Positions 31,779-40,093 of a stretch of DNA of 64,000 nt are shown piece by piece. The notes beneath the pieces were generated by a model. The model had not been told where the DNA came from. It searched no databases and saw only the letters and a list, made by a program, of their open reading frames with translations. The stretch is taken from positions 1,346,501 through 1,410,500 of the forward strand of contig NZ_VFOV01000001.1 of NCBI RefSeq assembly GCF_006716315.1, in the 5' to 3' direction. A program made the position numbers and the translations under genes. Every line of letters starts with the position of its first letter. Within the stretch, counting starts at the first letter, position 1. Origin of the DNA: Nocardioides albertanoniae. GTDB lineage: Bacteria > Actinomycetota > Actinomycetes > Propionibacteriales > Nocardioidaceae.

Positions 31779-33380
31779 ATGACTGCTGCCGTCTCCACCT
31801 CAGACCGCCCGCTGGGTGGCTCTGCCGATTCGTCGCGGGGCGACCGTGCCGATTCGTCGCGGGCCAGCCAGAAGCGGCGTACGCCTGCCGTCATCACCCT
31901 GCTCGTGCTGGCCACCTTCGTGGTGATCCTCAACGAGACGATCATGCTCAACGCGATCCCGAACCTGATGCGGAGCTTCGGGGTCACCGAGCATGCCGCC
32001 CAGTGGGTCTCGACCGCGTTCATGCTGACGATGGCGTCGGTGATCCCGGTGACCGGCTGGTTCCTGCAGCGGGTGACGACCAGGGCGGCGTACGCGACGG
32101 CGATGGGTGTCTTCATCGCCGGCACCCTGGTCTCGGCGCTGGCGCCGGTGTTCGGGGTGCTGCTCGCCGGCCGGGTCATCCAGGCGGCCGGCACGGCGAT
32201 CATGATGCCGCTGCTGATGACCACGCTGATGACGGTGGTCGAGGAGAGCGATCGCGGCCGGGTCATGGGCAACATGTCGATGGCGATCTCGGTGGCGCCC
32301 GCGCTCGGGCCGACCGTGTCGGGCCTCATCTTGCAGTTCGGCTCGTGGCGGCTGCTGTTCGTGCTGGTGCTGCCGATCGCGGTCGCGGTCACCTGGTCGG
32401 GCCTGCGCCGCCTCGAGAACGTCGGTGAGACCTCCGAGTCGAGCGTCGACTGGGCCTCTGTGGTGGTCGCCGCGTTGGGCTTCGGGTCGCTCGTCTACGG
32501 TCTGAGCCGTTTCGCCGAGGGCGAGGTCGGGCTGCCGCTGGTGATCGCCGGGGTCGGTGCTCTGCTGATCGTCGGCTTCGTGCTCCGCCAGCTTCATCTG
32601 CAGCGCTCCGGCACGCCGCTGCTCGATCTGCGCGCGCTCAAGCACGCCACCTTCGCCAAGGCGCTGGTGCTGATGGCGATCGCGTTCCTGGCGATGATGG
32701 GCTCGATGATCCTGCTGCCGCTCTACCTGCAGACGGTGCGTGGGCTCAGCCCGCTCTACACCGGCCTGCTGGTCATGCCGGGTGGCCTCGCGATGGGGCT
32801 CCTCGGGCCGACGGTCGGGCGTATCTTCGACGCCTACGGCGGCCGCGTGCTCATGATCCCGGGCTCGATCGGGATCGTCGTGACCCTCGCGGGTCTCTCG
32901 CAGATCTCGATGACCACGCCCTACTGGGTGGTGCTGGCGCTCCACATGGTGCTGATGGTGAGCCTGGCGTCGGCGTTCACGCCCGTCTTCACCCTCGGCC
33001 TCGGGTCGCTGCCGACCCACCTCTACTCCCACGGGTCCTCGATCCTGGGCACGCTGCAGCAGGTCGCCGCCGCGTTCGGCACCGCCCTGTCGGTCACCGT
33101 GATGTCCGTACGCAGCGAGCAGGTCGTCGACACGGTCGGTGCCGTCGCCGCTCAGGTGAGCGGACTGCAGGCGGCCTTCCTCGTCAGCGCGGTCCTCGCG
33201 CTGGTCGTCGTCGTGATGGCCGTGCTGCTGCCCGCTCGTGCCGACGGGCACGGCGAGGCCGAGGCGGAGGCCGACCCTGGCACGGATGCCGAGCAGGACC
33301 CGGAGGCCCGCACCGATCTCGACGTCGAGCTCGCCGAGCTGTGCGAGCACGGGCGTGAGCCCGCCGCGTGCGGCTGCTGA
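31779..33380 (+). CDS. MFS multidrug transporter, DHA2 (14-helix) family
   Basis: 533-residue proton-linked exporter of the EmrB/QacA type. Helix 1 holds VVILNETIMLNAIPNLMRSFG (family motif D1), and motif C (VAPALGPTVSGLI) marks it as an antiporter. Fourteen hydrophobic helices can be counted. The N-terminal tail has an in-frame eight-residue duplication (ADSSRG then ADSSRA). The C-terminal tail is acidic with a terminal Cys (ACGC). GAGGA precedes the ATG. The convergent TetR gene behind it more likely controls the desaturase operon. Confidence 0.92.
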   Translation: MTAAVSTSDRPLGGSADSSRGDRADSSRASQKRRTPAVITLLVLATFVVILNETIMLNAIPNLMRSFGVTEHAAQWVSTAFMLTMASVIPVTGWFLQRVTTRAAYATAMGVFIAGTLVSALAPVFGVLLAGRVIQAAGTAIMMPLLMTTLMTVVEESDRGRVMGNMSMAISVAPALGPTVSGLILQFGSWRLLFVLVLPIAVAVTWSGLRRLENVGETSESSVDWASVVVAALGFGSLVYGLSRFAEGEVGLPLVIAGVGALLIVGFVLRQLHLQRSGTPLLDLRALKHATFAKALVLMAIAFLAMMGSMILLPLYLQTVRGLSPLYTGLLVMPGGLAMGLLGPTVGRIFDAYGGRVLMIPGSIGIVVTLAGLSQISMTTPYWVVLALHMVLMVSLASAFTPVFTLGLGSLPTHLYSHGSSILGTLQQVAAAFGTALSVTVMSVRSEQVVDTVGAVAAQVSGLQAAFLVSAVLALVVVVMAVLLPARADGHGEAEAEADPGTDAEQDPEARTDLDVELAELCEHGREPAACGC

Positions 33381-33386
33381 GCTGCC

Positions 33387-34025
33387 TCACCGCTCCGATC
33401 GCCAGTGGTAGACGCCGACCAGCAGCATCCTGAGCTGGGTGCGCACGGCGGCGATGACCTGCTCCTCGCGCTCGGAGCGGTCGGTGGAGAGGATCTGCTC
33501 GGCGGTCGCGACCAGCACGGTCACGAACAGCGACGAGAGCACGCGCAGATCCTTGGAGGTCCACACGTCGGTGCCGGTCATCAGCGCCAGGTCGGTGGCG
33601 AGCTCACGCTCGCAGAGCTCGATCTCGCGCCGGATGGCCTCGCGCACCGAGCTGGGGCCGGCGACCCGCTCACGGGCGATGAACGCGAAGTGGTCGCGAC
33701 GCCGGTGGACGTGGTCGACGAGGGCATCGATCGATCCGTCGACGATGTCCTCGTCGTGCTGCGCTGAGCGGCGTACGTCGCGGAAGAGGGCGCGCAGCGA
33801 GCCGAACGACTCCTCGACCAAGGCCAGCCCGAGCGACTCGATGGAGTCGAAGTGGCGGTAGAAGGCGGTCGGCACGATGCCGACCTGCTTGGCGACCTGG
33901 CGGAGCGAGAGCGCGGCCAGCGAGCTGTCGGCGCACAGTTCGAGGGTCGCGTCGAGGATGGCTCGTCGGGTGCGCAGCTTGCGCTCCGCGCGGCTCTCCG
34001 GCTCGGTGCCCGTCTCGATCACCAC
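33387..34025 (-). CDS. TetR-family regulator, FabR-like
   Basis: 212-residue repressor. The DNA-binding domain LSLRQVAKQVGIVPTAFYRHFDSIESLGLALVEE and the ligand domain with FIARERVAGPSSVREAIRREI and TQLRMLLVGVYHW closely follow E. coli FabR, which controls unsaturated fatty acid genes through acyl-CoA/ACP binding. It is divergent from the ferredoxin reductase-desaturase operon, whose promoter contains dyads at 34067 and 34138. The role as lipid-responsive repressor of that operon is inferred from this arrangement. Confidence 0.88.
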   Translation of the reverse strand: MVIETGTEPESRAERKLRTRRAILDATLELCADSSLAALSLRQVAKQVGIVPTAFYRHFDSIESLGLALVEESFGSLRALFRDVRRSAQHDEDIVDGSIDALVDHVHRRRDHFAFIARERVAGPSSVREAIRREIELCERELATDLALMTGTDVWTSKDLRVLSSLFVTVLVATAEQILSTDRSEREEQVIAAVRTQLRMLLVGVYHWRSER

Positions 34026-34066
34026 ACCATCCTAGGGGGAGACAGGCCCTCGATGCTCAGTGCACG

Positions 34067-34076
34067 GGTGTACACC
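34067..34076. promoter_or_regulatory. Candidate FabR-like operator 1
   Basis: Perfect 10-bp palindrome GGTGTACACC in the divergent region, 41 bases before the regulator's start codon. It shares GGTGTACA with the second site at 34137-34144. Confidence 0.5.
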
Positions 34077-34102
34077 GTGACCTGAACCACTCCGTCGGAG
34101 TA

Positions 34103-34153
34103 TTGACGCACTGCCTCGTGGCCCGTCATTGTTGTCGGTGTACAGATGTTCAC
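34103..34153 (+). promoter_or_regulatory. Promoter and operator of the desaturase operon
   Basis: TTGACG (34103-34108) and CATTGT (34127-34132) form a housekeeping-type promoter with an 18-base spacer. Directly downstream, GTGTACAGATGTTCAC (34138-34153) is a 16-bp imperfect dyad (12 of 16 positions symmetric) that would cover the transcription start, ideal for a TetR-type repressor. Confidence 0.55.
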
Positions 34154-34168
34154 TGAAAGGCGAAACAC

Positions 34169-35263
34169 ATGGCACTCGACCTCGGCGGCCGGATCCTCCG
34201 CTCCCGCACGGTTGCGGCGCTCGCCTCACCGCACGGCATCGACCGCTATCTTACCCAGATCAACCCGATGCTGGCAGCGCACGAGGTGCGCGCCCGCATC
34301 GTCGACATCCACCCGGAGGTCAGCGCGCCCGGCGCGCCCCGCGTGGCGACCGTGACCCTGCAGCCCACCTCGACCTGGCGCGGTCACCGCGCCGGCCAGC
34401 ACGTCAGCGTCGGCATCGACACGGGGGAGGGGCGGCGTACGACCCGCGTCTTCACCGTCTCCAACACCGAGAGCAAGCCGGGTGACCCGCTCACCATCAC
34501 GGTGCGTGCCCACGACGACGAGGACGCGACCCCCTACAGCATCTCGAAGTACCTGACCGAGCGAGCGACGGTCGGCACCCTCGTGCACCTCTCGCAGGCC
34601 GAGGGCGACTTCGTGCTCCCGCACCACGTGCCCGAGCACATCGTGCTCATCTCCGGCGGCTCGGGCATCACCCCGGTGATGTCGATGCTGCGCTCGCTGC
34701 AGCGGCGTACGCACCGCGGGAAGGTCACGTTCCTGCACTGGGCGCCGAGCGCGGAGCGCCAGATCTACGCCGAGGAGCTCGAGGAGATCCGCGGCCAGGG
34801 GCACGGCGTCGACCTGCACATCATGCACACCGCCGACGGGGCGCCCTACCTCTCGCCGGCACTCCTGGAGAAGCTCGTCCCCGGCTACCGCGACCTGCCC
34901 ACCTGGGTCTGCGGCCCCGAGTCGCTCATCGAGGCGACCCAGGCTGCCTACGACGGCACCGAGTCGCTCCACGTGGAGTACTTCAAGCCGCCTCGCTCCG
35001 GCGGTGTCGCCGGCGGCGAGATGACCTTCTCCACGACCGGCAAGACCGTCGCCAACGACGGCGCCACGATCCTCGACCAGGCCGAGGCCGCGGGGCTGAG
35101 CCCCGAGCACGGCTGCCGGATGGGGATCTGCTTCTCCTGCACCGCCAACAAGAGCTCCGGGCTGGTCCGCAACGTCCTCACCGGCGAGACCTCCGAGCTG
35201 CCCGACGAACAGATCCGGATCTGCGTGAGCACGCCCGAGGGCGACTGTGCAGTCGACCTCTGA
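34169..35263 (+). CDS. Ferredoxin reductase with C-terminal 2Fe-2S domain (desaturase electron donor)
   Basis: 364-residue flavin/iron-sulfur reductase that passes electrons from NADPH to the next gene's desaturase, equivalent to Rv3230c of M. tuberculosis. The FAD part has TTRVFTVSNTES, the NAD(P) part ISGGSGITPVMSMLRSL, and the plant-type ferredoxin cluster is bound by EHGCRMGICFSCTANK plus a distant Cys (QIRICVSTP). The N-terminal 45 residues are specific to this family. GAAAGG precedes the ATG. The operon continues with the desaturase 44 bases on. Confidence 0.93.
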   Translation: MALDLGGRILRSRTVAALASPHGIDRYLTQINPMLAAHEVRARIVDIHPEVSAPGAPRVATVTLQPTSTWRGHRAGQHVSVGIDTGEGRRTTRVFTVSNTESKPGDPLTITVRAHDDEDATPYSISKYLTERATVGTLVHLSQAEGDFVLPHHVPEHIVLISGGSGITPVMSMLRSLQRRTHRGKVTFLHWAPSAERQIYAEELEEIRGQGHGVDLHIMHTADGAPYLSPALLEKLVPGYRDLPTWVCGPESLIEATQAAYDGTESLHVEYFKPPRSGGVAGGEMTFSTTGKTVANDGATILDQAEAAGLSPEHGCRMGICFSCTANKSSGLVRNVLTGETSELPDEQIRICVSTPEGDCAVDL

Positions 35264-35307
35264 GCGCCGCGGACCCGTCCCACCACGGAACGTAAGGAAC
35301 TGAACCC

Positions 35308-36432
35308 ATGACCACCGTTGAGAAGACCGGCAACCGGCGGCTCACCGCCGAGGAGCTCGAGGCCTTCGGCGCCGAGATGGACGTCATCCGCCAGCGCATC
35401 GTCGCCGACCTGGGCGAGGACGACGCGGCGTACATCTACAACATCGTCAAGAAGCAGCGCGCCTTCGAGATCGCCGGCCGCTCGCTCTACTACCTGCCCG
35501 TGATCGGCTGGGTGCCTGCCGTCGCCTGCCTGTCGATCTCGAAGATCCTCGACAACATGGAGATCGGGCACAACGTCATGCACGGCCAGTACGACTGGAT
35601 GGGCGACCCCGACCTCAACTCGCGCATGTTCGAGTGGGACACGATGGCGCCGTCGGAGAACTGGAAGTACGGCCACAACTACATGCACCACACGTTCACC
35701 AACATCGTGGGCAAGGACCGCGACGTCGGCTACGGCATCCTCCGGATGGACGAGGACCAGGAGTGGCGCCCCTACTACCTCGGCAACCCGATCTACGCCT
35801 TCTTGCTGATGACGTTCTTCGAGTGGGGCGTGGCGATGCACGACCTCGAGGTCGACGAGCTCGTCGCAGGCCGTCGCACCTGGGCTGAGAACAAGGAGAT
35901 CGGCGCCCGGATCCTGCGCAAGGTGAAGGAGCAGACCCTCAAGGACTACGTGCTGTTCCCGCTGCTCACCGGGCCGCTGGCGCCGCTCACGTTCGCGGGC
36001 AACTTCACCGCCAACATCATCCGCAACCTGTGGACGTTCAACATCATCTTCTGCGGCCACTTCCCGGCCGGTGTGGCGTCGTTCTCGCAGGAGGAGTGCG
36101 AGGACGAGACGCAGGGCCACTGGTACTACCGTCAGCTGCTCGGCTCGGCCAACATCACCGGCGGCCGCCTCTTCCACATCATGTCGGGCAACCTGTCCTA
36201 CCAGATCGAGCACCACCTCTTCCCCGACCTGCCCGCCCGCCGCTACCCGGAGATCGCCGAGGAGGTCCGCGAGATCTGCGAGCGCTACGACCTGGCGTAC
36301 AACACCGGGCCGCTGCACAAGCAGCTCTTCGGCGTCTTCAAGAAGATCTGCCGCTTCGCTCTCCCCGACCGCAAGAGCAGCGACGCCGCTCCTGCCGGCG
36401 CAGCCCCGGCCATCGAGGAGGTCGCGGCATGA
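35308..36432 (+). CDS. Membrane fatty acid (acyl-CoA) desaturase, DesA3-like
   Basis: 374-residue di-iron desaturase introducing a double bond into acyl chains (DesA3/Rv3229c type, stearoyl-CoA delta-9). The three histidine boxes are complete: GHNVMHGQYDW, HNYMHHTF and QIEHHLFP. Hydrophobic segments before and between them fit four membrane helices. The electron donor is encoded just upstream and a FabR-like repressor divergently, giving a compact unsaturated fatty acid module. The next small gene overlaps its stop. Confidence 0.94.
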   Translation: MTTVEKTGNRRLTAEELEAFGAEMDVIRQRIVADLGEDDAAYIYNIVKKQRAFEIAGRSLYYLPVIGWVPAVACLSISKILDNMEIGHNVMHGQYDWMGDPDLNSRMFEWDTMAPSENWKYGHNYMHHTFTNIVGKDRDVGYGILRMDEDQEWRPYYLGNPIYAFLLMTFFEWGVAMHDLEVDELVAGRRTWAENKEIGARILRKVKEQTLKDYVLFPLLTGPLAPLTFAGNFTANIIRNLWTFNIIFCGHFPAGVASFSQEECEDETQGHWYYRQLLGSANITGGRLFHIMSGNLSYQIEHHLFPDLPARRYPEIAEEVREICERYDLAYNTGPLHKQLFGVFKKICRFALPDRKSSDAAPAGAAPAIEEVAA

Positions 36433-36665
36433 GCGAAGAGCGGCCACAATGGGTTGTCATGGAGCCTGAGCTGAGCAAGAACGAGATCCGCAAGGATGTC
36501 GCGCAGAGCGCCGTCGAGGTCACCGCCACCACCGTCGGCCAGGTGACCATGATCATCACCGGTGCCGTACGCGACGTGGCCGGTGCCGTCGGAGGCCTCG
36601 CCAGCGAGCTCTTCGAGCTCCGCGCCGCCGCCAAGCGAGCCGAGAAGGACCACCTCTCCGAGTAG
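36429..36665 (+). CDS. Small protein coupled to the desaturase
   Basis: 78 residues, ATGA overlap with the desaturase stop. The polar start SEERPQWVVMEPELSKNEIRKD leads to a moderately hydrophobic helix (VTATTVGQVTMIITGAVRDVAGAVGGLAS) and a charged end. It could lie along or across the membrane beside the desaturase. Not a recognised family. The tight coupling suggests an accessory role. Confidence 0.72.
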   Translation: MSEERPQWVVMEPELSKNEIRKDVAQSAVEVTATTVGQVTMIITGAVRDVAGAVGGLASELFELRAAAKRAEKDHLSE

Positions 36666-36676
36666 CCCGTACCGGA

Positions 36677-36831
36677 GCCGAGAAGTCACTCCTGCGGGCC
36701 GAGGGGTCACTCCTGCAGGTCGAGAAGTTACCTCTGCAGGTCGAGTCGTCACTCAGGTGACGACTCGACCTGCGTAAGTGACTCTTCGGCCTGCACGAGT
36801 GACCCCTCGGCCTGTGGGGGTGACTTCTTGG
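36677..36831. repeat. Family A palindromic repeat, copy 3 (longest)
   Basis: Three forward 21-bp units (36677, 36698, 36719) on the theme GAGAAGTCACTCCTGCAG, a central hairpin of 17-bp arms (36736-36752 with 36757-36773, loop TCAG), then three inverted units. Forward and inverted units share matched variants: unit 2 has GGGGTCAC where its mirror has GTGACCCC. It starts 11 bases after a stop codon. Confidence 0.9.
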
Positions 36832-36835
36832 TGGG

Positions 36836-37012
36836 TCAGTCTTCGGGGTCGTCGAGGCGGGCGAGCCAGGTGGCGAGGCGCTCGATGGCGGTCTCGTGCT
36901 CGGGGTGCACGTCGACGAAGGCCTGCAGCTGTTCGGCGAGCCAGGCGAGAGTGACCTCCTCGTCGCCTCGGCGGTTGACCAGCTCTTCGATCCCGCGGTC
37001 GGTGAAGTACAT
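36836..37012 (-). CDS. DUF6104-type small protein, 58 residues
   Basis: Begins MYFTDRGIEELVNRRGDEEV and ends RLATWLARLDDPED, the pattern of the short actinobacterial family DUF6104: a conserved aromatic start, a helix, then ...FVDVHPEHETAIERLATWLARLDD. It is acidic and cytoplasmic, with no cysteine. Function unknown. It is too short for common length cut-offs. It lies 12 bases downstream of the TetR gene at 37025 on the same strand, so it is probably its operon partner. Confidence 0.8.
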   Translation of the reverse strand: MYFTDRGIEELVNRRGDEEVTLAWLAEQLQAFVDVHPEHETAIERLATWLARLDDPED

Positions 37013-37024
37013 GAGGGCAGTCTT

Positions 37025-37735
37025 TCATCCGGGTCCGGGTCGGTCGCCGTCGAGCGGTGCAAGGGAGGCCGGACCACCGGCGAGGCCGCGAACGACAGTG
37101 GCGAGTGTGGCGTTGATGAGCCGCTCGCGCTCGCTCTCGGGCACGTAGCGGTAGGGACCGTCGACGAACAGCACCGAGAGTCCGTGGACGGCGGACCAGG
37201 CTGCCGTCTCTGCGTCAGGCCGTAGCTCCTGCGCGAGCCAGCCTGCCTCGAGCAGATCGTCGAGGGCGGTCGTGAGGAAGGCGTACGGCGGGGCCTCGGC
37301 GAGGATCTGGGAGAGATCCGTGGCGATGTGATCCTCGCTCGACTCGGGGCGGCAGAACGCGGTGCGAAACAGGCCAGGCTGCGCGAGGGCGAAGTGGATG
37401 TATCCCCGCCCTGCCGCCGTGAGTCGCTGCACGGCCGCTTCGGCCGGGTCGGGTGCGGGCGACTCGGCTGCGAGCAGCTCGAGGATCGTCGCGGTGAGTT
37501 GCTCCATCGCCTCGTGCTTGGCTGCGTGGAGCAGGTCGGACTGGTTGGCGAAGTGACGGTACGCCGCTGTTGGCGTCACGCCTGCTGCGCGGGCCGTCGC
37601 GCGAATCGTCACCGAGCCGGGACCGCCCTCCTCGGCGAGGGACACCGCTGCCTCGACCAGCGCATTACGCAGGTCGCCGTGATGGTAGGGCCGTGCCTGG
37701 GGCTCGGGCGTCGCAGCAGATTTCACGGTCAACAT
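37025..37735 (-). CDS. TetR-family regulator of the MMPL gene
   Basis: 236-residue repressor. The N-terminal HTH is in YHHGDLRNALVEAAVSLAEEG followed by VTIRATARAAGVTPTAAYRHFANQSDLL; the C-terminal domain resembles TetR_C_33/WHG types (RGYIHFALAQPGLFRTAF). It is divergent from the MMPL transporter. The start codon lies inside a perfect 14-bp palindrome, so autorepression is likely. An ATG at 37753 is an alternative start. Confidence 0.88.
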   Translation of the reverse strand: MLTVKSAATPEPQARPYHHGDLRNALVEAAVSLAEEGGPGSVTIRATARAAGVTPTAAYRHFANQSDLLHAAKHEAMEQLTATILELLAAESPAPDPAEAAVQRLTAAGRGYIHFALAQPGLFRTAFCRPESSEDHIATDLSQILAEAPPYAFLTTALDDLLEAGWLAQELRPDAETAAWSAVHGLSVLFVDGPYRYVPESERERLINATLATVVRGLAGGPASLAPLDGDRPGPG

Positions 37736-37784
37736 GTTGACACCCGCACACATCCCCTGCAAAGTTAACACCTGAAAAGTTAAC
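37728..37784. promoter_or_regulatory. Operator cluster between tetR and MMPL genes
   Basis: GTCAACATGTTGAC (37728-37741) is a perfect palindrome over the repressor start. Two further GTTAAC sites at 37764-37769 and 37779-37784 are in the direct repeat AAAGTTAAC, 15 bases apart, just before the MMPL ribosome binding site. All share GTT[GA]AC. Confidence 0.6.
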
Positions 37785-37811
37785 GACTGCACACATTCCT
37801 CTGGAGGAATC

Positions 37812-39995
37812 ATGTTCCACCGACTCGGCACACTCGTGGTGCTGCACCCGCGCCGGGTCCTGGTGATCGGCGTGATCGCCCTCCTCGGTGCGATCTATCT
37901 GGCCACCTCGGCGTTCGGCAAGCTCGACGACGCCGGCTTCGACGACCCCGCCTCGGAGAGCACTCGCGCGGCTACCGCGCTGGAGGAGGGCTTCGGAGAC
38001 GAGGCTGGGTTCCTCCTGACCGTCAGTGCCGACGGCGGCAAGGTGACCGAGGGTGACGCGGCGAAGGATGCCCAGTCGCTCGTCGACCGACTCCGAGCCG
38101 ACGACGATCTGACCCACGTCGTCTCGTATCTGGATACACCTGGATCCGGGATGGTCTCCGACGACGGCGCCCATGGGCTGATCTCCGTCGCGGCGAAGGA
38201 TCCGGACAACGTCGACGCCGCCGCCGTGATCGACCGCTACACCGATGACACCGCGACCGATGGCTCCACGCTCGTCCATGTCGGCGGCCGGCTCGCCATC
38301 TTCGAGGAGATCAGCAGCCAGCTCGGTAGCGACCTCGGTCTTGCCGAGGCGATCGCGATCCCGCTGATGATCGCACTGTTGGTCCTCGCCTTCGGCAATG
38401 TCGTCGCCGCCTTCGTCACGATAGGGGTCGGTGGGTTCGCCATCGCCGGCACCTTCGCGGAGCTCTCGGTGCTCGGCAACGTCACCGACGTCTCGATCTA
38501 CGCGCTCAACCTCACGACCGGCCTCGGGCTGGGACTCGCGGTGGACTACGGACTGCTGATGGTCGCGAGGGTTCGTGAGGAGCGGGCCGCCGGAGCGGGC
38601 CACGCCGACGCCGTCGTGCGTGCTGTGGAGACCGCGGGTCGGACCATCGTCTTCAGTGCAACGACCGTCGCCGTCTCCCTGGCCGCGCTGCTCGTCTTCC
38701 CGCTCTACTTCCTGCGTTCCTCGGCATATGCCGGGATCGGGGTCATGATCATCACCGCCGTCGTCGCCGTGGTGCTGCTCCCTGCCACGATCATGCTCCT
38801 CGGCGACCGGATCGACGCGCTCCGTGTCCCCGGCGTGCGCGGCCTCCATGGTGGGGCGGCCCCGTTCTGGACCCGGTTGGCCCGCTTCGTCACCCGACGT
38901 CCCTGGGTCGCGTTGCCAGTCGTTGCGATGCTGATCGCGATGGCGACGCCGCTGGCCGGCATCCAGTTCGGCACCCCCGACGACCGGGTGCTCTCGGCCT
39001 CCGCCGGGAGCCGTCAGGCAGGCGACCTGCTCCGTGAGGAGTTCGGTGGCGACGGCACCAGCCCGATCCGCGTCGTGACGACCTCGGCCATCGACGCCAA
39101 GAGTCTCGGGGCCTACGCCGCCGACCTCTCCCGGGTCGACGACGTGGACCGCGTCGACACCCGCGTCGGGACGTACGCCGACGGTTCCCTCGTCTCGAAG
39201 AAGCCTGCCCTCGCGCCCGGCGACGGCGCTGACGAGCTCGCCGTCGTCAACCAGCTCGATCGCCAGTCCGAGGAGGCGCGCGACCTGGTTCGCGACGTAC
39301 GTGCCGTTCCCGCCCCACCGGGTGCCACCGCACTCGTCGGTGGTGGCGCCGCGGAGCTGCTGGACTCCCTCGACGCGATCGGTGCCAAGCTCCCGTACGC
39401 CGCCGGCGGCCTCGCGCTCGCGATGGTGGTGATTCTCTTCCTGTTCACCGGCAGCCTGGTCCAACCGCTGCGGGCTCTGACGCTCAACGTGATCGGCCTC
39501 GGCGCGACGGTCGGGACGATGGTCGTGATCTTCCAGGAGGGCTTCGGTGCCGATCTCCTCGGCTTCACGGCCCTGCCGCTCAACGTCTCGATGGTCGTCC
39601 TGCTGTTGGTGATCGCGTTCGGGCTCTCGATGGACTACGAGGTCTTCGTGCTCGGCCGGATCACAGAGATGCGCCGACGTGGTCTGAGCAACGTCGAGGC
39701 CGTCGTGCAGGGGCTCGCCCACACCGGGCGGATCGTCACCACGGCCGCCGCCCTGATCGCGACCAGCTTCTTCGCGTTCCTCGTCAGCGACGTCAGCTTC
39801 ATGAAGTTCTTCGGCCTCGGCGTCGGTCTGGCGATCCTCATCGACGCCGTGCTCGTCCGCGGGATCCTGCTCCCAGCAGCGATGCGGATGCTCGGCGAGG
39901 CTGCCTGGTGGGCCCCGCGGCCGTTGCGCCGACTGCACAGCAGAGTCGGGCTGAGCGAGGAGCCGGCGACGGCCCCGCACCCGGTCACGGTCTGA
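37812..39995 (+). CDS. MMPL/RND-family transporter
   Basis: 727-residue inner membrane protein of the MmpL type, exporting lipids or drugs. Two halves each begin with a helix and a large extracytoplasmic loop (about 35-170 and 395-530), followed by blocks of five helices. The motif GLGLAVDYGLLMVARVREE and its mirror FGLSMDYEVFVLGRITEMRRRG carry the conserved Asp-Tyr pair of proton relay. CTGGAGG precedes the ATG. Control by the divergent TetR is likely. Substrate unknown. Confidence 0.92.
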   Translation: MFHRLGTLVVLHPRRVLVIGVIALLGAIYLATSAFGKLDDAGFDDPASESTRAATALEEGFGDEAGFLLTVSADGGKVTEGDAAKDAQSLVDRLRADDDLTHVVSYLDTPGSGMVSDDGAHGLISVAAKDPDNVDAAAVIDRYTDDTATDGSTLVHVGGRLAIFEEISSQLGSDLGLAEAIAIPLMIALLVLAFGNVVAAFVTIGVGGFAIAGTFAELSVLGNVTDVSIYALNLTTGLGLGLAVDYGLLMVARVREERAAGAGHADAVVRAVETAGRTIVFSATTVAVSLAALLVFPLYFLRSSAYAGIGVMIITAVVAVVLLPATIMLLGDRIDALRVPGVRGLHGGAAPFWTRLARFVTRRPWVALPVVAMLIAMATPLAGIQFGTPDDRVLSASAGSRQAGDLLREEFGGDGTSPIRVVTTSAIDAKSLGAYAADLSRVDDVDRVDTRVGTYADGSLVSKKPALAPGDGADELAVVNQLDRQSEEARDLVRDVRAVPAPPGATALVGGGAAELLDSLDAIGAKLPYAAGGLALAMVVILFLFTGSLVQPLRALTLNVIGLGATVGTMVVIFQEGFGADLLGFTALPLNVSMVVLLLVIAFGLSMDYEVFVLGRITEMRRRGLSNVEAVVQGLAHTGRIVTTAAALIATSFFAFLVSDVSFMKFFGLGVGLAILIDAVLVRGILLPAAMRMLGEAAWWAPRPLRRLHSRVGLSEEPATAPHPVTV

Positions 39996-40042
39996 GGCGG
40001 CCGACGGCGCTACTGCGCGTGGCACGGAGCCGAGACGTACGA

Positions 40043-40075
40043 AAGGGCCCCTCGGTGAAACACCGAGGGGCCCTT
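40043..40075. terminator. Hairpin terminator between MMPL and kgd
   Basis: Perfect 15-bp stem (40043-40057 with 40061-40075) with an AAA loop lies between convergent genes; the kgd stop is 19 bases beyond. Confidence 0.88.
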
Positions 40076-40093
40076 CGTGCTGTCGCTCTCAGA

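Noticed and set aside
36677..36831. Regular 21-bp repeats as a CRISPR array
   Set aside because: Units are contiguous with no unique spacers, change orientation at a central hairpin, and there are no cas genes.
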